Positions 56,104-64,000 of a DNA stretch of 64,000 bases are shown piece after piece. The notes below the pieces were generated by a model. The model was given only the letters and a program-made list of their open reading frames with translations, made no database searches and was not told the origin of the DNA. The DNA is taken from the NCBI GenBank assembly GCA_016716705.1, contig JADJVF010000007.1, forward strand, positions 1 to 64,000, given 5' to 3'. The position numbers and the translations under genes were made by a program. Position 1 is the first letter of the stretch; each line of letters begins with the position of its first letter. Origin of the DNA: Holophagales bacterium (GTDB lineage Bacteria > Acidobacteriota > Thermoanaerobaculia > UBA5066).

Positions 56104-57014
56104 ACGCGGATCCTCCGGGCGAAGAGGTCGAAGCTCGCCTCCACGACGCGCCCGACCTCGCCGTCGACCTCGAGGAGGAACGGCGCGGGGGCGGAAAGCT
56201 TGAGCGCTGTCGTGAGGAAGGACCTCGTCCCGGACCGGTTCCGAAAGCGGCCGAAGAGGAGACCGGCCAGCGTCGCGAGGAGCCGGAAGCGTCCCATCCC
56301 GGCGCAGACGGCCACTCCGAAGAAACCGTCGTCCGGCGCGACCGGAAGGTCGTACCGGAGCGAGCCCGAGAGCCACCGGCTCTTCAGGACCGAGAGCGAG
56401 GAGAGGGACACCTCTTCTTCCCTCCCGTCGTGCTTCAGGCGAGCCGTGAAGTCGCGATGCTGCCGGATGGCGCGGAGCGCGGCGCAGGCGATCGCGGGAC
56501 CGGTCCACCGCCGATGGCGGCGGACGGCGTTGAAGAAGGCATTCCCTTCGGCGACGACGCCGGCCGAGGCGCTGACCGCGAGAAGGCTCGTGATCTTCCG
56601 GCCCGCCGGGTCGATCGCGCGGACCCGGACGAGGTCGCGCGGAGCCGCGTGCGCCGCGTCGAGCCGGAGAGGAACGGGAGAGTCGCCCGGCCGGAGCGGC
56701 TTGACGAAGTCGTTGCTCGAGCCGAGCGCGGCGACGCCGAGCGTGAGCTCCTCGAGCGGCTCCGTTCCGACCGTCTCGACGAGCGCCGCCAGGAGCGCGT
56801 GGACCGTCCCGTCGCCTCCGGCGGCGACGAACGTCCGCACGCCGCGGGCGAGGGCGGCGAAGACGGCGCCCTTCCAGTCTCCCGAGGCGTCGAGGGTCAC
56901 CTCCACCGCCTCGAACCGTGCCGCGATCTCACGCCGCGCAAAGGCGAGGCGCCGGGTGTCGGCCGCGTGCCCCGCTGCCGGGTTCAGGAGGACGAGTGCG
57001 GCGAGCCGGTTCAC
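56094..57014 (-). CDS. Diacylglycerol/sphingoid-type lipid kinase (DAGKc)
   Basis: This 306-residue kinase has the DAGK catalytic signature AAGGDGTVHALLAAL (GGDGT at 66-70), VAALGSSNDFVKPL after it, and the C-terminal YegS-like beta domain with PAPFLLEVDGEVG. The family includes DgkB, YegS and sphingosine/ceramide kinases of LCB5 type. It would phosphorylate a lipid hydroxyl with ATP. The GTG at 57014 overlaps the UbiA stop as GTGA. Next to an alpha-oxoamine synthase, a sphingoid-base or ceramide-like substrate is a reasonable guess, not a demonstration. Confidence 0.9.
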   Translation of the reverse strand: MNRLAALVLLNPAAGHAADTRRLAFARREIAARFEAVEVTLDASGDWKGAVFAALARGVRTFVAAGGDGTVHALLAALVETVGTEPLEELTLGVAALGSSNDFVKPLRPGDSPVPLRLDAAHAAPRDLVRVRAIDPAGRKITSLLAVSASAGVVAEGNAFFNAVRRHRRWTGPAIACAALRAIRQHRDFTARLKHDGREEEVSLSSLSVLKSRWLSGSLRYDLPVAPDDGFFGVAVCAGMGRFRLLATLAGLLFGRFRNRSGTRSFLTTALKLSAPAPFLLEVDGEVGRVVEASFDLFARRIRVCA

Positions 57015-58037
57015 ACCTGCTCCCGGCACGGGCGCGCGAGGAGGGCGAGGACGACGAACGCGAGGAGGGGCGGGACGAAGAGCTCGAGCGCGGGCAGGAG
57101 GAGCGCGGCCTCCCCGAGGTGGATCGCGACGAACGAGACGACCGAAGCCGGTGATGGCGGGGCTCGCGTCCGCGTCGCGACGGACGTTCCACGCGAGGGC
57201 GTGGGACGCGAGGAGTCCCGCCGCGCCGGCCGCCCAGAGGACGAGGATGGCGAGGCTCGCGTCCGGGTCCGCGCCGCGGGCGACGAGGAGCGAGGATGCC
57301 GCGATCGCCACCAGGGCGTGGGCCAGGCTGACGAGAACGGTCGCCCGCCGGCCGAAGCGGACGGCGAGCGTGACGTAGCCGGTCGGGCGATCCGCCTCGA
57401 CGTCCTTCAGGTAGCCGAGGAGAACGAAGACGGCGTACGAGGAGAAGGCACTCGCCATCGCGGGGAGGAGGAGCGGGCTCCCGAGCGCGCGCACGATTGA
57501 CGGCTCGCCGCAGAGGATTCCCATCGCCGGGAGGAGCGCGACGACGGCGCTGTTGCACGGCGGACCGGCCCAGAACCTCCGCTTGAGCGGCGAGTAGGCG
57601 AGGAGCCCGAGGACGGCGAGGAGGGCGAGGAGGAGGTTCCAGGGGTTCGCGAGGGCGAGGGCGACACCGCAGCCGAGGAGCCCCGCGAGACTGACGGCGA
57701 AGACGTCCCGCTTTCCGACGACGCCGCGGACGAGAGGCCGGTACGGCGCGGAGCGGGCGTCGGTGTCGGTCTGGAAGACGTCGGTCAGCGCCTGCCCGAG
57801 GCCGTACGAGAGGAAGAGCGCGGCGAAGGCGAGTGCACCGGTCACCAGGCTTTCCGGAGGGGCGATCGCGAGGCCGACGAGGCCTGCGGCCCCCGAAACG
57901 GGAAGGAGGTAGGGACGCATGGTGACGAGGAACGCGCCCCAGAACCGGATCTCGGACGGACGGGCCGCCCGCCCGGTCGGGCCGGGACCGGCGAGAACCG
58001 CGGGGGCGGCAGGAACGGCGGAGAAGGCGGCGATCAC
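57011..58037 (-). CDS. UbiA-family prenyltransferase, apparent frameshift near the C-terminus
   Basis: This protein of about 341 residues has seven to nine membrane helices and both Asp-rich motifs: GQALTDVFQTDTD (Asp 86, 91, 93) and LGYLKDVEADRPTGY (Asp 212, 216). These bind the Mg-diphosphate of a prenyl donor. The GTG start at 58037 overlaps the synthase stop as GTGA. Near 57147 one extra G in GGTCG shifts the frame. The restored frame gives a last hydrophobic helix (VVSFVAIHLGEAALLLPALE) and a stop overlapping the kinase start. Uncorrected, reading runs Arg/Pro-rich into the kinase gene. It would add a prenyl chain to an acceptor made by the operon. Confidence 0.8.
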
Positions 58038-59362
58038 GACGGTGCTCCGTCGACGAGGTCGCGGAAGCCGGCGGGACCGTTCACGCCGAGGAATCCGTGA
58101 CGCGCGGCGACGCGCGCGAGCGTCTCCGCCGTCCGGTCGAGCTCCTCGTTCGTGTGGCGGGCGTTGACGGTGAAGCGCAGGAGGCACCCGTCGGGAGGGA
58201 CCGCCGGGTAGGAGACGCTCCCGCAGCGGATGCCCGCGTCGTAGAGTTCGCGCCCGGCGCGCAGGAGCGTCGCCTGCGGCCCGACGCGGACCGCGACGAT
58301 CGGGGTTCCGCAGGCGAGGGGCGCAACGCCCAGCGCCTCGAGTGCAGCGGTGAAGCGGCGGGCGTTCTCGTGGAGGCGCTCGCGGGGAGCGGGGTCTTCG
58401 TCCATCAGGCGGAACGACTCGGCGACCGCGGCGAAGACCGTGGCCGGAAGCGAGGCGGTGAAGACCGCCGACCGCGCGAAGAAGCGGAGGTAATCGACCA
58501 GGTTGCGCGGGCCGACGACGTAGCCGCCCGCGGCCCCGGCGGCCTTGGAGAAAGTCCCCATCAGGACGTCGATTCCGCCCGGGAGGCCGAAGAGCTCCTC
58601 GCTGCCGCGGCCGGTCGCGCCGACGACCCCGGTCGCGTGCGCCTCGTCGACCATGAGCAGGGCTCCCGCATCGCGGGCCACCGCGGCGAGCTCCGGCAGG
58701 GGAGCGACGCTCCCGTGCATGCTGAAGACGCCGTCGGTGACGAGGAGCTTCCCCCCTCTGCCGTCGTCGCGCGCGAGGGCCCGCGCGGCGGAGGCCGGGT
58801 CGCGATGGGCGTAGACGCCGCCACGGGCGCCCGAGAAGCGGCAGCCGTCGTGGAGGCTCGCGTGGACGAACCGGTCGCGGACGGCGAAGTCGCCAGTGCG
58901 GAGGAGTCCGGTCAGGATGCCGATATTCGCGGCATAGCCCGAGGGAAAGACGAGAGCCGATTCCCTCCCGTGGAAGGCGGCCACGACGTCTTCCAGCTCG
59001 CGAAGCCACCGGCTCGTCCCGGAGAGGAGCGGGGCGCTCGGAGTTCCGGCCCCCGCTTCGTCGAGGGCGCGGCGGGCTGCGGCGATCACGCGCGGGTGAA
59101 GGTGAAGGCCGAGGTAGCTGTTCGAGTCGAAGCAGACGAGCCGCTTCGGCTGCGACGTGAGAGGGTCGCGGACGACGATCTCGTGGTCGAGCGGAGAGAG
59201 GAGCTCGAGCCGGTACTGGGTCGGGTAGTCGCCCTCGGCGCGAAGGGTGTCGAGCATTGCGGAGAACTCGCGGCAGCGCTGGAACAGGTCCCCCGAGCGG
59301 TCCTTGCGGAAGCCGGCGATCGACGCTGGAACGGGAGCAGGGATCGGGGCGTTGGCGCTCAT
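58034..59362 (-). CDS. Alpha-oxoamine synthase (SPT/AONS/KBL family), first gene of the lipid-like operon
   Basis: This 442-residue PLP enzyme condenses an amino acid with an acyl-CoA or acyl-ACP, as serine palmitoyltransferase and 8-amino-7-oxononanoate synthase do. The PLP Lys is K273 in MGTFSKAAGAAGGY, and VDEAHATGVVG (Asp239/His242) is the cofactor motif. The N-terminal extension of about 50 residues before the catalytic core is longer than in AONS and nearer SPT. There are no other biotin genes nearby. The ATG at 59362 follows GGAGGACGAG. Its stop overlaps UbiA by 4 bases. A long-chain amino-ketone product is the likely entry to the pathway. Confidence 0.85.
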   Translation of the reverse strand: MSANAPIPAPVPASIAGFRKDRSGDLFQRCREFSAMLDTLRAEGDYPTQYRLELLSPLDHEIVVRDPLTSQPKRLVCFDSNSYLGLHLHPRVIAAARRALDEAGAGTPSAPLLSGTSRWLRELEDVVAAFHGRESALVFPSGYAANIGILTGLLRTGDFAVRDRFVHASLHDGCRFSGARGGVYAHRDPASAARALARDDGRGGKLLVTDGVFSMHGSVAPLPELAAVARDAGALLMVDEAHATGVVGATGRGSEELFGLPGGIDVLMGTFSKAAGAAGGYVVGPRNLVDYLRFFARSAVFTASLPATVFAAVAESFRLMDEDPAPRERLHENARRFTAALEALGVAPLACGTPIVAVRVGPQATLLRAGRELYDAGIRCGSVSYPAVPPDGCLLRFTVNARHTNEELDRTAETLARVAARHGFLGVNGPAGFRDLVDGAPS

Positions 59363-59413
59363 CTCGTCCTCCCGGCCCGGTGGGCGTTCTCCCGAGCCTT
59401 CGCCCGGTAAGGA

Positions 59414-59427
59414 GCAAGGCGCGAGCC
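59414..59427 (-). promoter_or_regulatory. Candidate sigma-54 promoter for the lipid-like operon
   Basis: On the reverse strand GGCTC-N5-TTGC (59427 to 59414) has the exact -24/-12 spacing and both invariant GG and GC pairs, with one mismatch in the first block. The predicted start is about 59402, 40 bases before the ATG at 59362. A chance match is quite possible in GC-rich DNA. A sigma-54 activator gene is about 3 kb upstream. Confidence 0.35.
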
Positions 59428-59589
59428 GGGGAGGCATCCGCAAGCGGTGCAGCCGGGATGTCGCTGGAACGAGCGGACTTGTGCGACCGCCACCCCTGTT
59501 TGGAAGGCGCGCGGCCGACGCGTTGGTCCCGCCTCGAGGCGAAGGGCGCTATCTGATTGGTGAGAGGGCCGGAGCCGAAGCGGGGCCTG

Positions 59590-62199
59590 TTACTTCAGCC
59601 CCTCGGCGACGTAGAGCTCGGAGAGGATGCGCGCGTACGACCAGGCCCACGTCCTGCCGTCGGGCGTGACGCGGACGGTGGGGATCCCGATGACGCCCGC
59701 CGGGTCGGACGGCCCGAGCTTTCTGACCGGGATGGATATTCCCGTTTCGGGATCGAGAAGTACTACCTCCGCGGCGGGGACGTTCCGCGCGAACGCGAGA
59801 AGCTGCCGGCCCTCGTCGGTCCAGGCGATGGGGACGAGGGCGCGAGGGGTCGTCGCGAGGCGCCGCGGCTCTCCGCCTTCGACGGAGCAGAAGAGGAGGT
59901 CTCCGTCGTCCATCGCGACCGCGACCGTTCGCCCGTCGGGCGACGGCACGCCGGCGGAGAACCGGGCGTCCACCCCCGGAGGGGAGATGGCGCGCGCCGG
60001 GCCGTTCCCCGTGGCCGCGTGCCAGAGGCGGACCCCCTGGCCCTCGTCCGCGCCGGCGACGAGGAAGGACTTCCCGCCTGGCACGAAGCCGGCCCAGGAA
60101 GGCGCGACGACGGGACCTATCTCCACCGGCGTCGTCGGCCCCGTCCCCGTCGGGACGAGGCCGAGGCCGACCGAGGCGCTCGGCCCGAACGAGAGGACGT
60201 GCTTTCCGTCGGCGGCGAGCGCCGTCGCGAACCCGCTCCCGAGTGTGACCGCAGGTCCCCCGTCGGCAGGCCTCAGCGAGGCCGAGTAGCGGGCGCCACC
60301 CCCTTCGCCGAACTCGGTGAAGAGGAGGGTCCTTCCGTCGGGAGAGAGGTCTGTCAGGAGCGTCTGTTCGAGCCAGGATACGTCGCGCTCCCCGCCTTCC
60401 TGCGGCGACACGCTCGCGCCGATCCGCATCGTGTCGTGCGCGAGGAGGATGAGGCCCGCCCTCGAGACGTCGTGGAGAGTGAGGTTCCCCGGCATCCGGT
60501 AGACCTCGCGGGCCCTGCCCTCCCGGGACACGGCGCGCAGCGTTCTCGAGCCGGACTCTCCGGTCGCCGTGAACCAGACCTCCTCGCCGGACGGACCCCA
60601 CGCGAGCCCGGTGAGGCTGATCCACCCTGCGGAAAGGACCCGGGGCGCTTCCCCGGCCAGCCCGACGAGCATGACGTCCCCTCTGTCGTCCGGGATCGCG
60701 AGGTGGTGGAGGAAGGCGACGAACCGGCCGTCCCGGGAGGACCGGACGTGGCTGATCCAGCCCGAAGTCTCGAAAAGCGTGCTCCGGCCTCGAACCTCGA
60801 GCCGCGTGAATCCGTCCTGTCGGCGGACGACGACGATGTCCGAGGAGCCGGCGACGTAGTCGGCGGAGGCCACGCCCTCGAGGAGCGGGCGGGGCGCGCC
60901 GGCGACGAGCGGCATTCGGGAGGCCGTGCCGATCGAAAGGAAAGGCAGCCAACCTCGCGCGTCGAGGGAGACGAGAAGCTCGCCGGGCGGAGAGATGGCG
61001 AGGAGGTTCGCGTCGCCCCGGCCGAGCGGGACCGACGGCCCGCCCTCGATCCGCGTGGAATAGAGGTGGGGTGGGTCGCCGTCCCACGAGGCGCCGTAGA
61101 CGACCTCCTCGCCGCCCGGCGTGAACCGCGCGGTCCAGACGGTTCCGCGGCGGAAGGTGAGCTGCCGGAACGAGGGAAGGGCCGTGCGGCGGGAGAAGAG
61201 TCCGGCGCCGGCGCCGAGGAAGGCCAGCGCGACCGCCGCCGCGGAGAGCGTCATCACCGTCACCACCGTCCGGCGGGTGAACGCCCGCGGGCGCCCGGGC
61301 GTTCCGGGTGGCGAGGGCCCCCTGCTGCTCGCGAGCGCGGCGAGGTCGCGGAGGTCGCGGGCCAGGTCCCGCGTCGCGGCATAGCGCGCATCGGGGTCCT
61401 TCGCGAGGCAGCGCGCGAGGATCCACCGCACCGGCCCATCGAGGGGCTCCAGCAGCCGCGGGACCGGTTCGGGCTCGTCGCGGACGACGGCGGCGAGCGT
61501 GTCGACGAGCGAGCCTCGCGCAAACGTCCGCCGTCCCGTGAGGAGCTCGTGGAGGACCGCCCCGAGCGCGAACTGGTCGGCCCGGAAGTCGACGTCGCGC
61601 CCCTCGGCCTGCTCGGGGGCCATGTAGGCGGGCGTGCCGACCGCGACGCCCGGGATGGTCCGGGCGGTGCCCGGGATCGTTGCGTCGTTCGGCGACGATA
61701 TGGCCGGGACGGAGAGGAGCGCGAGGCCGAAGTCGAGGACCTTGGCGTGCCCCTCGCGGGTCACGAGGACGTTCGCGGGCTTGACGTCCCGGTGGACGAG
61801 CCCCGCCTCGTGCGCGGCCGCGAGGCCCGCGGCGACCTGCGCCGCGAGGTCGAGCGCGCGAGGGACCGGGAGCGGCCCCGCGGAGAGGAGCTCGGCGAGC
61901 GTCCGTCCCGCGACGAGCTCGAGGACGAGGAAGGGCGGGCTCGAGTCGAGCGCGACGTCGTGGACCGTGACGATGTTCGGGTGCGAGAGCGCCGACGCCG
62001 TCCGCGCCTCGCGCGCGAGCTCCCGGAGCGCTTCCGGCGAGGAGCGGGGGCCGAGGAGGAGCTTGATTGCGACGTTCCGGCCGAGCCTCGGGTCGTGCGC
62101 GCGCCAGACCTCGCCCCTCGCACCCCGGCCCAGGAGCTCCACGACCTCGTACGGGCCGAGGCGCAGGCCGGGCTCCACGCCGCTCGGCTCCTGGGTCAC
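59590..62199 (-). CDS. Ser/Thr protein kinase with TolB/PD40-type beta-propeller
   Basis: This 869-residue protein has a Hanks-type kinase domain (about 15-280): VAIK Lys46, HRDVKPAN, DFGLAL and MAPEQAEG are intact. A single membrane helix follows (TVVTVMTLSAAAVALAFLGAG), then about 550 residues of repeated PD40/WD40-like blades (FTPGGEEVVYGASWDG, SPDGRTLLFTEFGEG, PSPDGRTVAVAMDDG). The kinase is cytoplasmic and the propeller probably extracytoplasmic, a common architecture in Acidobacteriota. The GTG start overlaps the stop of the FHA-type activator as GTGA. It may phosphorylate that activator or other proteins. Confidence 0.94.
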   Translation of the reverse strand: MTQEPSGVEPGLRLGPYEVVELLGRGARGEVWRAHDPRLGRNVAIKLLLGPRSSPEALRELAREARTASALSHPNIVTVHDVALDSSPPFLVLELVAGRTLAELLSAGPLPVPRALDLAAQVAAGLAAAHEAGLVHRDVKPANVLVTREGHAKVLDFGLALLSVPAISSPNDATIPGTARTIPGVAVGTPAYMAPEQAEGRDVDFRADQFALGAVLHELLTGRRTFARGSLVDTLAAVVRDEPEPVPRLLEPLDGPVRWILARCLAKDPDARYAATRDLARDLRDLAALASSRGPSPPGTPGRPRAFTRRTVVTVMTLSAAAVALAFLGAGAGLFSRRTALPSFRQLTFRRGTVWTARFTPGGEEVVYGASWDGDPPHLYSTRIEGGPSVPLGRGDANLLAISPPGELLVSLDARGWLPFLSIGTASRMPLVAGAPRPLLEGVASADYVAGSSDIVVVRRQDGFTRLEVRGRSTLFETSGWISHVRSSRDGRFVAFLHHLAIPDDRGDVMLVGLAGEAPRVLSAGWISLTGLAWGPSGEEVWFTATGESGSRTLRAVSREGRAREVYRMPGNLTLHDVSRAGLILLAHDTMRIGASVSPQEGGERDVSWLEQTLLTDLSPDGRTLLFTEFGEGGGARYSASLRPADGGPAVTLGSGFATALAADGKHVLSFGPSASVGLGLVPTGTGPTTPVEIGPVVAPSWAGFVPGGKSFLVAGADEGQGVRLWHAATGNGPARAISPPGVDARFSAGVPSPDGRTVAVAMDDGDLLFCSVEGGEPRRLATTPRALVPIAWTDEGRQLLAFARNVPAAEVVLLDPETGISIPVRKLGPSDPAGVIGIPTVRVTPDGRTWAWSYARILSELYVAEGLK

Positions 62200-64000
62200 G
62201 CCCCGCCGCCCTCGCGGAGCCCCAGCTGGTTCAGGAGCCTGTGGAGGTAGTTCGGGTGGAGGCCGAGGAGCCGGGCCGCTTCGGTCACGTTCCCGCGGCT
62301 TTGAGCGAGCGCGGCGGAAACCACCTGGTGCTTCGCCCGGTTCACGGCCTCGTGGTAGGGCGGCAGGGTATCCCCATCGCGGGACGCCGGCCCCTCGACG
62401 AGGGCCTCGGGGAGATCCTCGGGCCTCACGAGCGGGCCGGCGGAGAGGACGGCGGCCCGCTCGACGGCGTTGGAGAGCTCGCGGACGTTTCCCGGCCAGT
62501 CGTAGGCGACGAGCCGCCCGAGCGCGCCCGGCGAGAACCCGTCGAGGCGTCGTCCGAGCCTCTGCGAGTGGCGGGCCAGAAAGAAGGAGGCGAGGTCCGG
62601 GATGTCTTCCCGCCGCTCCCGGAGCGGCGGGAGGGTGATCGTCACGACTGCGAGGCGGTAGTAGAGGTCCTCGCGGAAGCGTTTCTCGCGAACTTCGGTC
62701 GGGAGGTCGCGGTTCGTCGCCGCGATCACGCGGACGTCGACCTTCACGCTCTCGGTCCCGCCGACGCGCTCGAACGACCGGGTCTCGAGGACCCGGAGGA
62801 GCTTGGCCTGGGTCGAGGGAGCCATCTCGCCCACCTCGTCGAGGAAGAGCGTCCCGCGGTGAGCGGTCTCGAGGCGGCCGCGCCGGCGCGCGACGGCGCC
62901 CGTGAAGGACCCTCTCTCATGGCCGAAGAGCTCGCTCTCGACGAGCGTGTCGACGAGGGCGGCGGCGTTGACCGCGACGAACGGGCCGTCCCGCCGGGCG
63001 CTCCTCGCGTGGAGGGCTCGCGCGGCGAGCTCCTTGCCGGTTCCGCTCTCTCCCGCGAGGAGGACGCTCGCCTCGCTCGCGGCGGCGCGGGCGAGAAGGG
63101 CCCTCACGCGGCCGATGGCCGGCGAGTTCCCGCGCAGCTCTTCGTCGTCCGTTGCCGCCTCGAGGCGGCGACGTTCCCCTTCCAGCCAGACGAGGTGCCT
63201 CACGAGAGCGAGGGAGGTCCCGGCCGACGCGCAGAGGCCGAAGAGGAGCTGGAGGTCGTCCTCGGGGACCGGAGCCTCGCTCCCGACGAGACAGAGGACA
63301 CCCAGGCCCTGGTCTCCCCGCAGGATCGGCACCGCCGCGGCGTGGTGTCCGTCCAGCCGGAGCGCCACCGCCTCCCGCCGGTCGAGAACGTCTGCGGCGG
63401 TCTCGGCGGGGATCCGCGGGGTGCCCGCGCTCCCTCGCGAGGAGGTGGCCTCTCGCAGCTCGTTGCCCTCGTCGACGAGGAGGATGGCCCCGGTCGAGCC
63501 GCCGACGGCGTCGCAGGCGCTGGCGAGGAGCGCCTTCGCGAGCCCCTCCTCGCTCCTCTCTCCGGCGAACCGCCGTCCCGCGGCGAGGAGGAGGCCGAGG
63601 CTCCGTTCCGTCTTCCGGGACGCCGACGCCGCGGCGTCTCCGGCGAAGAAGGCCTGCGAGAGCGGGATGCGGATGGTGGAGAGGACGTTGGGTTCCGGGA
63701 CCTCCGGAGCGCCGTCGCCGGCGTCCGGACCTTCGGACCGGTAGACGAGAACGCTCGAGCCGAGCTCGATCCGGTCTCCCGGCGCCAGGAGGTGGTCTGC
63801 CGTCGACAGACCGTTGACCCTCAGGCCATTCAGGCTGCCGAGGTCCCGGAGCCGCCACCCGTCCGGAGTCCGGGCCAGGGCCGCGTGACGCCGGGAGAGG
63901 GTGGCATCCGGAAGGCACACGCCGCACGCGGAGTCGCGACCCAGCACGACTTCCTCCGCCTCGAGGGCGACCTGGGCGCCCCGGGACGGTCCCGCGACGA
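62196..64000 (-). CDS. FHA-GAF-AAA+-Fis sigma-54 activator, N-terminus beyond the window
   Basis: The frame continues past the right edge. Visible parts in order are an FHA domain (VVLGRDSACGVCLPD, SRRHAAL, GSLNGLRVNG), a GAF domain, an AAA+ domain (Walker A GESGTGKE, Walker B LFLDEVGE) and a Fis-type helix-turn-helix (GNVTEAARLLGLHPNYLHRLL). The sigma-54 contact loop reads GSFTGA instead of GAFTGA. FHA domains bind phosphothreonine, and the coupled kinase downstream would supply it. Its stop overlaps the kinase start by 4 bases. No response-regulator receiver is visible. The target promoters are not known; one candidate is upstream of the lipid-like operon. Confidence 0.93.
   Translation of the reverse strand, partial: VAGPSRGAQVALEAEEVVLGRDSACGVCLPDATLSRRHAALARTPDGWRLRDLGSLNGLRVNGLSTADHLLAPGDRIELGSSVLVYRSEGPDAGDGAPEVPEPNVLSTIRIPLSQAFFAGDAAASASRKTERSLGLLLAAGRRFAGERSEEGLAKALLASACDAVGGSTGAILLVDEGNELREATSSRGSAGTPRIPAETAADVLDRREAVALRLDGHHAAAVPILRGDQGLGVLCLVGSEAPVPEDDLQLLFGLCASAGTSLALVRHLVWLEGERRRLEAATDDEELRGNSPAIGRVRALLARAAASEASVLLAGESGTGKELAARALHARSARRDGPFVAVNAAALVDTLVESELFGHERGSFTGAVARRRGRLETAHRGTLFLDEVGEMAPSTQAKLLRVLETRSFERVGGTESVKVDVRVIAATNRDLPTEVREKRFREDLYYRLAVVTITLPPLRERREDIPDLASFFLARHSQRLGRRLDGFSPGALGRLVAYDWPGNVRELSNAVERAAVLSAGPLVRPEDLPEALVEGPASRDGDTLPPYHEAVNRAKHQVVSAALAQSRGNVTEAARLLGLHPNYLHRLLNQLGLREGGGA

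Noticed and set aside
58034..59362. Biotin synthesis gene bioF
   Set aside because: No other bio genes are nearby, the N-terminus is longer than BioF, and the operon partners are lipid-type enzymes.
56094..59417. One long frame that would fuse UbiA with the lipid kinase and part of the synthase region
   Set aside because: The linker between UbiA and the kinase is Arg/Pro-rich out-of-frame sequence; the other frame gives the missing hydrophobic helix, a stop and a GTGA overlap. The synthase part is read in the wrong frame.

Overview
The window is high-GC bacterial chromosome with genes on both strands, short intergenic gaps and many 4-base stop/start overlaps (GTGA or ATGA). Three features fit an Acidobacteriota-like organism, possibly related to Thermoanaerobaculia: Ser/Thr kinases fused to beta-propellers, FHA/GAF sigma-54 activators, and outer-membrane barrel proteins beside RND and MacAB-type exporters. 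This placement is inference from gene content; there is no rRNA in the window. No CRISPR array, intact insertion sequence or prophage was seen.

Layout. 1-5500: a partial Ig-like-repeat protein, a frameshifted porin, a DUF4388 protein and elongation factor P (efp) with an Arg-tipped loop. Two related perfect palindromes flank this block. 5.5-11.5 kb: a coupled run of mfd, a PpiC-like lipoprotein and a SurA-type chaperone fused in frame to an outer-membrane beta-barrel. 11.6-20.1 kb: a GAF-GAF-AAA-Fis sigma-54 activator, then TTGGC/GCCAA palindromes, a sigma-54-type promoter and a STAS-MFP-RND-OMF efflux operon. 20.1-25.6 kb: a reverse-strand polysaccharide cluster with four glycosyltransferases and a polyprenyl-phosphate glycosyl-1-phosphate transferase. 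25.6-28.1 kb: serS, two tRNA-Ser genes and a REC-GGDEF protein. 28.2-32.0 kb: a MacA-like adaptor and two MacB-type permeases with no ATPase beside them.

32.0-40.0 kb: an ion transporter and a peptidase group (proline iminopeptidase, dipeptidyl peptidase IV and an inactive/active M16 pair). 40.0-51.1 kb: a divergent esterase/ATP-grasp pair, an amidohydrolase coupled to an HPr-kinase-like P-loop protein, DinB and VOC proteins, tandem lipoproteins coupled to a 5'-nucleotidase, and an outer-membrane protein. 51.2-59.4 kb: eight tightly packed reverse-strand genes. In transcription order they are an alpha-oxoamine synthase, a UbiA prenyltransferase, a diacylglycerol/sphingoid-type lipid kinase, a ThiL/PurM-like protein, an FtsX-type permease, a LolD-type ATPase, a DUF3419/BtaA-like transferase and a GNAT. 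This looks like a lipid assembly and export pathway and is the best candidate for an undescribed system. 59.6-64.0 kb: a Ser/Thr kinase coupled to an FHA-GAF sigma-54 activator that runs off the window.

Six genes carry apparent single-base indels, five of them at or next to short homopolymers and one in a GC-rich alanine-coding tract. These are porin, DUF4388, mfd, one GT2, the first MacB-type permease and UbiA. Each reads through as a normal family member after one-base corrections, so residual sequencing or assembly error is at least as likely as real gene decay.
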